Shown here: positions 26,240-33,759 of the stretch, piece by piece
How positions within the stretch are numbered: position 1 is the stretch's first letter
How the letters are laid out: each line of letters opens with the position of its first letter
DNA from: Rhodospirillales bacterium
GTDB lineage: Bacteria; Pseudomonadota; Alphaproteobacteria; Reyranellales; Reyranellaceae
Length of the DNA stretch: 42,303 bases
Assembly: GCA_009377525.1 (NCBI GenBank)
Contig: WHTW01000056.1
Coordinates: 1-42,303 of the forward strand
Reading direction: 5' to 3'
Program-made: the position numbers and the translations under genes
The notes under the pieces: generated by a model
What the model was told of the DNA's origin: nothing
The model's database searches: none
What the model saw: the letters and a program-made list of their open reading frames with translations, nothing else

Positions 26240-27246
26240 TTCCCGAGCGTCGCCCGGATCTCCTTGAGCATGGCCGTTCCGTCGGGGCCCTGCGACGCGG
26301 ACCATTGCTCCCAGTAGGGCTGCATCTTGGCGATCAGCACGTCGATCTCCTCCTTGGGCGGCACGTAGAGATCGACCTTGTACTTGGTCTTGAGGGTCTC
26401 GAGGTCCTTAGCTTCGGCGCCGAGATTGGCGGCGCGGAACCGCGGCGCGAAGTCCTTCGCCACCGCATCGAGCTTGGCGCGCGTGTCGGCGTCGAGCTTG
26501 TTGTAGGCTTCGATGTTCATCAGCGTGTAGTCAGGCCCGCCGATGTGGACGTCGCCCAGCCAACCCCACTGCACGAACTCGTACCACTTGGCGCCGATCA
26601 CGTTGAAGCCGGCGGTGAGGAACCCTTCGGCCACGCCGCGCTCCATGGCGACCGGCACCTCGGCCGTGGTCAGGCTGACCGACGAGGCGCCGAGCTGCTT
26701 CAGCATCTCGGCCTGCTTGCCGTCGGTCGAGCGAATCTTGCGGCCCTTGAAGTCCTCGATGGTGCGGATCGGCTTGCCCTTGCCGAAAATGTTCTGCGCC
26801 GGCCAGGTGTGATAGAAAAGGTTCTTCACGCCCGCGTTGGCGAACAGGGGCGTCGTGTACTTCTCGATGATCGGCCAGACCTTCTCGAGCTCCGGGCCGC
26901 TGCGCACCAGGAACGGCAGGCTGGCCATCGAGGAAAGCGGCACGGCGCCCGAGATGAAGCCCTGGTAGCCCTCGGCGAGCTGCACCTGGCCGTCGCCCGC
27001 GACCTTGACCACCTCGGTGGCTCGGAACGGCAGCTCGCCGGCGGGCCGCACGATGATGTCGAGCTTGCCGTTGGTTGCCTTCTTCACTTCTTCGGCGAAT
27101 TCCTTGTAGCGCAGCGTGATCGGATGGGTGACGCCGGTCATGGCGTACATATCCCACTTGGTCGGCGACTGGGCGGAAGCGCGGCCGCCGGCAGCGGCGG
27201 CACCGAGCACACCCAGCACGACGGACCGCCTGTTGATTGTCTCCAT
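26236..27246 (-). CDS. dctP: TRAP transporter solute-binding protein DctP (336 aa)
   Basis: Periplasmic receptor of the TRAP importer. The ATG at 27246 has an AGGGAGG ribosome-binding site and opens a leader with NRRSVVLGVLGAAAAGG, a possible Tat signal. The Arg that grips the substrate carboxylate is in FKGRKIRSTDG near residue 170, followed by LTTAEVPVAMERGVAEG. This points to an organic-acid ligand. It is transcribed divergently from the selenoprotein gene, with 204 bp between the starts. Confidence 0.92.
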   Translation of the reverse strand: METINRRSVVLGVLGAAAAGGRASAQSPTKWDMYAMTGVTHPITLRYKEFAEEVKKATNGKLDIIVRPAGELPFRATEVVKVAGDGQVQLAEGYQGFISGAVPLSSMASLPFLVRSGPELEKVWPIIEKYTTPLFANAGVKNLFYHTWPAQNIFGKGKPIRTIEDFKGRKIRSTDGKQAEMLKQLGASSVSLTTAEVPVAMERGVAEGFLTAGFNVIGAKWYEFVQWGWLGDVHIGGPDYTLMNIEAYNKLDADTRAKLDAVAKDFAPRFRAANLGAEAKDLETLKTKYKVDLYVPPKEEIDVLIAKMQPYWEQWSASQGPDGTAMLKEIRATLGK

Positions 27247-27450
27247 ACAAACCTCCCTTTGCGTTTGCTCAACGGCAACTTGCGAACAGGGTCCCATCCC
27301 GGTGCGAAGCATGTCAACACGACTTCGTCGCGCGATGCCTAATGCGCTCCGTTGCAAGAAGACAATTTCGCACGACTTGCATCGGCGTTGTCTTGTGCGC
27401 CTGGATGGCGCTAGACAGGCGAAACGCGAAACGTGACGGAGGACCGGACC
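27247..27450. promoter_or_regulatory. Divergent promoter region, TRAP operon versus selenoprotein operon
   Basis: 204 bp between dctP and the UGSC gene must carry both promoters. A weak inverted repeat AGACAA (about 27359) and TTGTCT (about 27392) is visible. No regulator gene lies next to it, so no operator can be assigned. Confidence 0.4.
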
Positions 27451-29187
27451 ATGGCTCAGCGGAACAGCAGCGACTACGCGGTGGTCTGGCCGCGCAGCGC
27501 GAAGGCCGTGGAGATCAAGCCGCTTGCCCGGCGTCTGGACAGCATGGAAGGCAAGACCATCGCCTTCCTGTGGGACGACCTGTTCCGCGGCGACGAGATC
27601 TGGCCAATCCTCAAGGGCGAGCTATCGAACCGCTTCACCAAAGTGAACTTCGTCGACCACGACGCTTTCGGCTCGACGCATGGCGACGACGAGCACCGGG
27701 TACTCGCCGAATTGCCGGCGAAGATCAAGTCGATGAAGATCGACGCGGTCGTCTCCGGCATGGGCTGTTGAGGAAGCTGCACACCCGCCGTGTTGCGGGT
27801 CAGCGCGATTGCAGAGCGGGCCGGCGTGCCGACATCCTCGCTGTGCTGTGAGGGCTTCCTGGGCCAGGCCAAGACGACGTCCGTGGGACTGGGCTACCCG
27901 AACCTCGCGCTGGCGACGGTGCCGGGCCATGTCGATGTCCAGACGGGGGAAGAACTGCGGGCAAACGTGCTCGGCACGACGGTCGATCACGTCATCCGCA
28001 ACCTCACGGGCGACATCGCGGCGGTGCAGGCGACCGCCGATCCCGATCCGCAGGACATCGTGTTCGAAGGCAGCTTCGAGGAGGTCAACCGCCTGTTCCT
28101 GGAGAACGGATGGAGCGACGGTCTGCCGATCGTGCCGCCGACCAAGGAGAAGATCGCCGAGTTCCTGGCCTTCACCGATCTGCCGCCCGACCACGCCATC
28201 GGCAAGCTGCTGCCCGACAACCGGCTGGCGACAGTGTGGAACGTCGCGGTGAACGGCGTGATGGCCGGCTGCCGGCCGGAATACATGCCGATCCTGGTGG
28301 CGCTGGTCGAGGCGATGGCTGATCCTCAATACGGCGTCGAGCATTCCGGCAACACGCCGGGAGCAGAAACACTGATCGTGTTGAACGGCCCGCTGATCAA
28401 GCAACTCGGCTTCAACTACGAGCAGGGGGCTCTGCGCGACGGCTTCCAGCCCAACACCTCGATAGGCCGCTTCTGGCGCCTGTACCTGCGCAATGTCGCG
28501 GGCTTCCTGCTGCACCAGAACGACAAGGGGACCTTCGGCAACACCTGGCGTGTCGTGCTGGCCGAGAACGAGGACAGCCTGGCCAGGATGAAGTGGCCGA
28601 CGGTGGCGGCCGACATGGGCGCGCCGGCGGGCGAGAACGCAGTCACCATCTCGCGCTTCACCGGCGGCAACGTCATCGTCTCGGTGTTCGGCGACAGTGC
28701 GGAGAAGTTGCTGCCGTATCTCGGCAACGCCCTCTCGACTCATTCCCAATGGGAGATGGTCTTCACCGTCGGCATGGCGACCGGCACCTACCGGCCGTTG
28801 CTGGTGCTGAGCCCGCTGATCGCCGAAACCATCGCCAAGACGATGAGCAAGGCGGACGTGCAGAACTGGATGTTCGAGAATGCGCGCATGCCGGCGCATC
28901 TGTTCGAGAAGTATCTCTGGGGCTGGACCAACCTGGTGCCGGGCAGGCGCACGCTGAACGACTGGGTGAGGCTCGGCAAGATTCCCAAGGCCTTCGCCGG
29001 CAACGATCCCAATCGCCTGGTGCCGGTCGTGACGAAACCGGAGCACATCCAGATCGCGGTGTCGGGCGATCCGCTGCGCTCGAACTGCTACCTCTTCGTG
29101 CACAACGGCATGCTGGGCTTCCCGACCACCAAGACCGCGAAGCTGCCGCAGGCCTGGCGTGCCAAGCTGCGCGACGCCCAGTCATGA
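27451..29187 (+). CDS. UGSC-family selenoprotein with C-terminal partner domain (578 aa, Sec107)
   Basis: The frame is one gene interrupted only by a TGA at 27769-27771, read here as selenocysteine. Residues 103-110 then read GMGC-U-GSC, the signature of the UGSC family (seleno)proteins. The ATG at 27451 has GGAGG seven bases upstream; a GTG at 27433 is less likely. The N-terminal UGSC domain runs to about residue 190. From about residue 209 a second domain begins (FEEVNRLFLENGWSDGLPIV, later MAGCRPEYMP) that is shared with the next gene. Sec beside Cys suggests a redox or reductive-cleavage centre. A SECIS-like hairpin follows the TGA. No signal peptide, so cytoplasmic. The substrate is unknown. 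selA, selB, selC and selD are not in the window. Without Sec decoding the product would stop after 106 residues. Confidence 0.85.
27783..27800 (+). promoter_or_regulatory. Bacterial SECIS-like hairpin for Sec107
   Basis: A six-base-pair stem, ACCCGC (27783-27788) with GCGGGT (27795-27800), closes a six-base loop CGTGTT (27789-27794), beginning 11 nt after the TGA. Bacterial SECIS elements have a small apical loop with a G near its 5' side about 16-37 nt after the UGA; here the loop is 18-23 nt downstream and G is its second base. It lies in the coding sequence, as needed for SelB. Confidence 0.75.
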
Positions 29188-29212
29188 GTAAATTGGGCAT
29201 GAGCGGGGAGGC

Positions 29213-30451
29213 ATGAGCGACGGCAGTCTGTGGATCGTGATCCCCGCTGGACAGCAGGCCTCGGGAGCATGGATCGACGACACGCTGAAGCAGCGCGCCG
29301 CTGAGCAGGGCATGAGTGCCAAGGTGCCGTTGGCCGCCGAGTTTCCGCGCCAGCGCATCGAGGTGGTCCGTGGACCTGGCGCCGAGGACCGGCTGCAGGA
29401 GCTGTTCCTGCGACGCGGCTGGAGCGACGGCCTGCCGGTGGTGCCGCCGACCGTGGCGCGGGTGAAGGAGGCGCTTTCCTTCACACCGCTGGCGCCCACC
29501 GAGGTCGTGGGTGAGGTCGAGCCGCTGAAGGGCCTGGCGACCGTCGAGAAGGTCGCCGCCAATGCGATGATGGCGGGATGCCGGCCCGAGTATCTGCCGG
29601 TGGTGCTTGCCGCCGTCGCCTGCGTGCTCGATCCCGACTTCAACATGCGCGGCGTGCAGACCACGGACGAGAACGTGACGCCGCTGCTGGTCGTCAACGG
29701 CCCGGTGGCGCGCGAACTCGCCGTCAACGGCAGCTTCGGCGCGCTTGGCCCAGGCTGGCAGGCCAATGCCGCGATCGGCCGCGCCGTGCGGCTCGTCATG
29801 CACAACATCGGCGGCGGCTGGCCGGGCGCGGTGGCTTTTGCCGGCCTCGGCCAGCCGGGACGCTACACGCTCTGCCTGGCGGAGAACGAGGCGCAAAGCC
29901 CCTGGGAGCCGCTGCACGTCGAGACCGGAATGGCGGCTGGCACCAGCGCGGTGACGGTGACGCGCGCGGAGTCGGTGATCAACGTCACCGGCGGACTGTC
30001 CGAAATCGCGAGCGTGATGGGCTCGGCGGCATCGGGCTTCGGGATCCTGTGGAGCGGCCGGCCGACGGTGCTGCTGGCGCCTGCAGTCGCGGTCGACTGC
30101 GCCCGGCGCGGCATGGGCAAGGACGACGTGCGGCGCTTCCTGTGGGAGCACGGCCGCTGGCGGCGCGAGGATTGGGAGAAGTCCTGGTTCGCCCAGCGCA
30201 TCGTCGTCAACCGGCGCTGGCCGGACTGGGTCGAGGAGGCGGCGAAGGCCGGCGACATCCCGGCGGCGCGCGCGCCCGACGACATCGTCCTCGTGGTGGC
30301 GGGTGGCGACATCCCGATCCCGCAGAACGCCTACTGCCCTTCCTGGGGTTTCCCGCCGGCACGCATCACGCGCGAGGTGCGCTTGTCGGAGGACTGGACG
30401 ACACTGCTGGCCGACGCGACGGAAGCCGCGGCGTCTCTGGTCGAGCGTTAG
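29213..30451 (+). CDS. Paralogue of the UGSC-protein C-terminal domain (412 aa)
   Basis: After about 60 residues of its own (SLWIVIPAGQQASGAWIDD), this protein follows the C-terminal part of the upstream selenoprotein: LRRGWSDGLPVVPPT against LENGWSDGLPIVPPT, MAGCRPEYLP against MAGCRPEYMP, GPGWQANAAIGRAVRL against GFQPNTSIGRFWRL, and TAGTSAVTV-like segments. Length is similar to that domain. It has no UGSC segment. The two could form a hetero-oligomer like subunits of a glycine-reductase-type complex, which is inference. The ATG at 29213 has GGGGAGG; the gene is 25 bp after the selenoprotein stop and 12 bp before the flavoprotein gene. Confidence 0.75.
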   Translation: MSDGSLWIVIPAGQQASGAWIDDTLKQRAAEQGMSAKVPLAAEFPRQRIEVVRGPGAEDRLQELFLRRGWSDGLPVVPPTVARVKEALSFTPLAPTEVVGEVEPLKGLATVEKVAANAMMAGCRPEYLPVVLAAVACVLDPDFNMRGVQTTDENVTPLLVVNGPVARELAVNGSFGALGPGWQANAAIGRAVRLVMHNIGGGWPGAVAFAGLGQPGRYTLCLAENEAQSPWEPLHVETGMAAGTSAVTVTRAESVINVTGGLSEIASVMGSAASGFGILWSGRPTVLLAPAVAVDCARRGMGKDDVRRFLWEHGRWRREDWEKSWFAQRIVVNRRWPDWVEEAAKAGDIPAARAPDDIVLVVAGGDIPIPQNAYCPSWGFPPARITREVRLSEDWTTLLADATEAAASLVER

Positions 30452-30463
30452 AGGAACGAGAAC

Positions 30464-31381
30464 ATGGTCGGGTCGACATTCGACATTGCCGTGATCGGCG
30501 GCGGCATCGCCGGGCTCACCGCCGCCCATCATGCCGCCCTAGCCGGTTTGTCGGTGGCGCACTACCTCGAACACGGCCTGCCGGGTGGACTAGTGATGAA
30601 CGTGGGCGCGCTCGACGGCTGGCCGGCCACCAATGCCGTCGCCGGCGCCGAGCTGGCGGCGGGCCTGCAGGCGCAGAACGAGGAACTCGGCGTGACGCTG
30701 GTGCCATCCCGGGTCGATGCCGTTGAGGGAGGCGCGGTCAAGGTGCTGTGTGGGCCGGACGGCACGTGGCGGGCGCGACAGGTGATCGTGGCCTCGGGCG
30801 CGGCACTGAAGACACTCGACGCGCCGGGGGCCGAGCGCCTTGCCGGGCGCGGCGTGTCGCAGTGCGCATGGTGCGACGGCGGGCTCTATCGAGGGGCCGG
30901 CGTGGTGGTCGTGGGCGGCGGCGATGCGGCTCTGTCGGAAGCCCTCCATCTCGGCCAGTTCGCCGGTTCGGTGACGGTCGTCACGCGCGGCGACATGTTT
31001 CGCGCTCGCCGGAGTTACGTCACGCGCATCGCCGGGGACGAACGTTACCAGCTTCGCTGGGCCAGCGAGATCACCGAGGTGCTCGGCGGCGACGCCGTCG
31101 AGGCCGTGCGCCTGCGCGACCGGGAGACCGGCAGCGAGGAGGTCGTCGCCTGTCGCGGGCTGTTTGTGTTCGTTGGCCTTGTCCCCAACGCCGGCCTGCT
31201 GGGCGCCGAGGTGGCGCGCGACGCGGCCGGTTTCGTCGTCACCGACGCGCATTTCGAGACGGCCCTGCCGGGCGTGTTCGCCATCGGCGCCATCCGCTCG
31301 GGCTATGGCGGCCGCTTGACCCAGGCGGTGGCCGAGGCGACCACCGCCGCCGAACTGGCGGCGGCCCGCTGCGAGGCCTGA
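30464..31381 (+). CDS. Thioredoxin-reductase-like FAD oxidoreductase (305 aa)
   Basis: A two-dinucleotide-fold flavoprotein. FAD binding is at IGGGIAGLTAA (residues 11-21), the NAD(P) fold at VVVVGGGDAALSEALHL (about 143-159) and a second FAD motif at FAIGAIRSG. The redox pair is CAWC (C134, C137) in place of the usual CATC of TrxB; the family typically reduces a thioredoxin or a protein disulfide. It closes the selenoprotein operon, so it is a candidate reductant for the Sec centre (inference). No gene for a partner thioredoxin is adjacent. Confidence 0.85.
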   Translation: MVGSTFDIAVIGGGIAGLTAAHHAALAGLSVAHYLEHGLPGGLVMNVGALDGWPATNAVAGAELAAGLQAQNEELGVTLVPSRVDAVEGGAVKVLCGPDGTWRARQVIVASGAALKTLDAPGAERLAGRGVSQCAWCDGGLYRGAGVVVVGGGDAALSEALHLGQFAGSVTVVTRGDMFRARRSYVTRIAGDERYQLRWASEITEVLGGDAVEAVRLRDRETGSEEVVACRGLFVFVGLVPNAGLLGAEVARDAAGFVVTDAHFETALPGVFAIGAIRSGYGGRLTQAVAEATTAAELAAARCEA

Positions 31382-31395
31382 CAAGCGGGCCTCGC
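31371..31395 (+). terminator. Hairpin at the end of the selenoprotein operon
   Basis: An eight-base-pair perfect stem (GCGAGGCC with GGCCTCGC) and nine-base loop overlap the stop codon. No T run follows, so termination is possible but not certain. Confidence 0.4.
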
Positions 31396-31558
31396 CCAGG
31401 TCCGACGCGATCGGCAACCATGTGGCAGGCCAGCCGGTCGACATTCACCGGACGTACCCCGGTCGATACTGCAGGGTGTGCTCTCCGCTGTGCCGGGCCG
31501 GCATGATCTCCGGCAAGTGATCTGGCAGGCGAGGGGGAGACCGCCTGGTGACGCTCTA

Positions 31559-32408
31559 GGTTCTGTGGACTGGAGGGATTCCCATTTTGGGCGATCCATG
31601 ATTCAAGGTTGCCTTTGGGAGGCGTACTTTGAGTGTCATGGATCGGCTGGTGTTGAACGATGACCAATGGCAATCGATTTCTGGTCTGATCATCGGTCGG
31701 CCAGACCAGAAGGGTTCGACCGGACGCGACAACCGAATGTTCGTCGAGGGGGTGTTGTGGATCGTGCGCACCGGCTCACCGTGGCGTGACTTGCCCGAGG
31801 CGTTCGGCGAATGGAACAGCGTGTTCCGGCGGTTCAGCAGGTGGAGCCGAAAAGGCGTCTGGCGGCGGATGTTCGAGGCGATGTCGGACGATCCAGACTT
31901 CGAGTATCTCATCGTCGATTCCACGATTGTCCGCGCTCATCAGCACGCCGCCGGGGCGAAAAAGGGGGGGGGCTGAAGATCATGCCATCGGACGCTCGCG
32001 CGGCGGCCTGAGCACCAAAATCCATCTCGCCGTTCGAGGGCTGGGCTGTCCCGTGCGGTTCATCCTCACGGCCGGCCAGAAGGGCGACGCGCCCCAGGCC
32101 GGCTCCCTGATCGAGGGATTACCCGCCGGCGTCGTCATGGCCGATACAGCCTACGACGCAGACCACTTCCGGCAAGCCATCGCCGACAAGGGTGCTCTGG
32201 CCGTCATCCCGAACAATCCATCGCGCTCGCGCAAGCATCCGCTCGACAAGCACCTCTATGCCCAGCGGCACCTTGTCGAATGCTGCTTCGGCAAACTCAA
32301 ACAGTTCCGCCGCGTCGCAACGCGCTATGAAAAGACCGCAAGGAACTATCTCGCCATCATCACTATCGCCGCCATCGCACTATGGATCCGATAAGTGTCC
32401 ACAGAACC
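31559..32408 (+). mobile_element. IS5-family element, IS427-like (850 bp)
   Basis: The 12-bp termini GGTTCTGTGGAC and GTCCACAGAACC are perfect inverted repeats, and a TA duplication (31557-31558, 32409-32410) flanks them, as usual for this subgroup. Inside is a two-frame transposase. It is intact at both ends and looks recent. Its right edge meets a radical SAM fragment. Confidence 0.9.
31638..32394 (+). CDS. IS427-type transposase made through a frameshift
   Basis: The first frame begins MDRLVLNDDQWQSISG, has VDSTIVRAHQHAAGAKKGG, and stops at 31974-31976. The second, in the adjacent frame, carries AIGRSRGGLSTKIHLAV, MADTAYDAD and HLVECCFGKLKQFRRVATRY with the DDE acid residues. The join is at a run of five A then nine G (31959-31972). 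IS5-family members of this group use such runs for frameshifting or transcript slippage. The element is thus probably functional. A TTG at 31629 is an alternative start. Confidence 0.88.
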
Positions 32409-32410
32409 TA

Positions 32411-32745
32411 AACTGCCTGATCCGTATCCAGACTAACGTCACTTTGATCTCAGATGAATGGTGCAGGCTGTTTAAGGAATATGGTTTCCGCATAGGTGTT
32501 AGTCTTGACGGCCCCAAAGAACTACACGACGCACACCGGAAACGCCGAGATGGCCGGGGGACCTTTGACGCAGTCATGAGAGGCATTGACTTGCTCAAGA
32601 AGCACGACATCGATTTTCATGTCATCAGCGTCGTGTCACCATCCTCGCTTCAGTCGGGTGCCACGTTCTATCAATTCTTCCGCGACTTGGGAGTCAGACG
32701 TCTTGGAATAAACGTTCAAGAAAGCGACGGCGCGAACGTTGGCGG
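32411..32745 (+). pseudogene. Radical SAM protein fragment (SPASM-type maturase)
   Basis: The frame right of the IS reads IRIQTNVTLISDEWCRLFKE, then VGVSLDGP-like (IGVSLDGPKELHDAHR), GRGTFDAVMRGIDLL and LGVRRLGINVQE. These match the middle of radical SAM proteins that modify peptides or act as anaerobic sulfatase-maturase-like enzymes. The N-terminal CxxxCxxC part is missing at the IS edge and is not found left of it. The C-terminal cluster-binding part is missing at the radC-end repeat. Confidence 0.7.
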
Positions 32746-32754
32746 CGAATTCAA

Positions 32755-33096
32755 TAGTCGCCCTTGTCGGGTTCGCCAGGCGCGCTGCCGATCGTTTGTT
32801 TTTCTACGCCACGGCTCTACGCCTCCTAATCCTTGTTGTGCGAAGGGCGTATCGCGCTGACTATCCGGGCCGGACCAAAGCAAACACGTTTGACAGTGAA
32901 TCCGAGTGGCAAGGTAGGTGCGCAAAGTGTGAGGTCAGATCAATCCCAAGCTCCTAAAGCTCGCATGGCCCTTGCGGCCGATCACCAGGTGATCGTGGAT
33001 CGCTATGCCCAGCGCTTCGGCCGCCGCCTTGATTTCACGGGTCATCTCGATGTCGTCGCGCGACGGCCTGGGATCTCCAGAAGGATGGTTGTGCAC
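32755..33096. repeat. radC-end repeat, copy 2 (about 342 bp)
   Basis: Diverged direct repeat of 7788-8132, about 25 kb away. Similarity spans the radC end and its downstream region. Confidence 0.85.
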
Positions 33097-33099
33097 CTT
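32935..33099 (-). pseudogene. radC: RadC/JAB-domain protein, C-terminal fragment (copy 2)
   Basis: Encodes [33 protein letters not shown] and FRSLGLI, nearly the same 54 residues as copy 1, with no start codon or upstream domain. The HNHPSGD motif is complete but the N-terminal helix-hairpin-helix region and the start of the JAB fold are lost. Several conservative differences (T/A, KE/RE, K/R) show it did not arise by a very recent duplication. Confidence 0.85.
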
Positions 33100-33201
33100 G
33101 CTTTTCGAAACTCCAACGACTTGATTTTACTGAGAAAATGATCGGCCCGATGAATTCTGGTGCGGGCATTGGGGTATGTTCGTCGTGCACGATCGTGATC
33201 A

Positions 33202-33432
33202 TCATGCTCGCTCATCTGTCTGCTCGTTCAGACGCTTTGAAGCACGACACGTCACTCTATTCCTTTCATCCCAGGCCTCAAGCTCGCTGACCGGATAGAG
33301 GATCGCCTTGCCGATCTTCAGGAACGACGGACCAATTCGCATTGCTCGCCAGTTTCGAAGCGTACCCACCGAGATCCCACCACGATAACGGTCCGCAACC
33401 TCTTCGGGAGTCAGGAACTTGGTTTCACTCAT
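33202..33432 (-). CDS. Excisionase-like helix-turn-helix protein (76 aa)
   Basis: A small winged-HTH DNA-binding protein of the AlpA/excisionase (MerR-like) group: FLTPEEVADRY, VGTLRNWRAMRIGPSFLK, and the wing AILYPVSELEAWDERNR. The start is placed at 33432, which has AAGGAGG upstream. Such proteins direct excision or regulate integrative elements. It stands divergently from parB, with 327 bp between them. Confidence 0.8.
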   Translation of the reverse strand: MSETKFLTPEEVADRYRGGISVGTLRNWRAMRIGPSFLKIGKAILYPVSELEAWDERNRVTCRASKRLNEQTDERA

Positions 33433-33759
33433 CACTGCCTCCTTTGACGAGTCCACCGCGGACAATGTTGCTAGTAGCACTAGACACTCGAGCGGGAGGA
33501 TCTTTCCATCCAAGCGTGCGTCCTCAATGGATCACTCTGACGAGGCTTGCCATCCAGCCGCTCACGCCAATGCACGGACATAGATGGAGCAGGGTCCTCG
33601 CGAGCGGAAGTTGATTCCCGCGGAGATCGTAGGATCGGATACATACGGCGGCAGATAGGCGGTTCCTGGAGTTCGAGAGTGAGAGGGCAGCACCGATCTC
33701 CGTGACGGATTTGGAAGTCGAGAGAGAGTCTCCCGGCTGTCCGTCGCGGAGTATCCCTC
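33433..33759. other. 327-bp divergent region upstream of parB
   Basis: No gene. It holds short palindromes (CTCGCGAG near 33597, CCCGCGG near 33614), but no repeated array that would mark a parS cluster or iteron origin. It presumably carries promoters for the excisionase-like and parB genes. Confidence 0.4.

Noticed and set aside
27433..27771. A complete 112-aa protein ending at the TGA
   Set aside because: The frame continues beyond the TGA with UGSC-family sequence and a SECIS-like hairpin, so the TGA is better read as Sec than as a stop.
29213..30451. A second selenoprotein in the paralogue gene
   Set aside because: No in-frame TGA occurs inside the gene and the UGSC domain is absent.
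33433..33759. A plasmid origin or parS cluster upstream of parB
   Set aside because: Only isolated short palindromes are present; there are no iterons, no repeated parS-like 16-mers and no rep gene.
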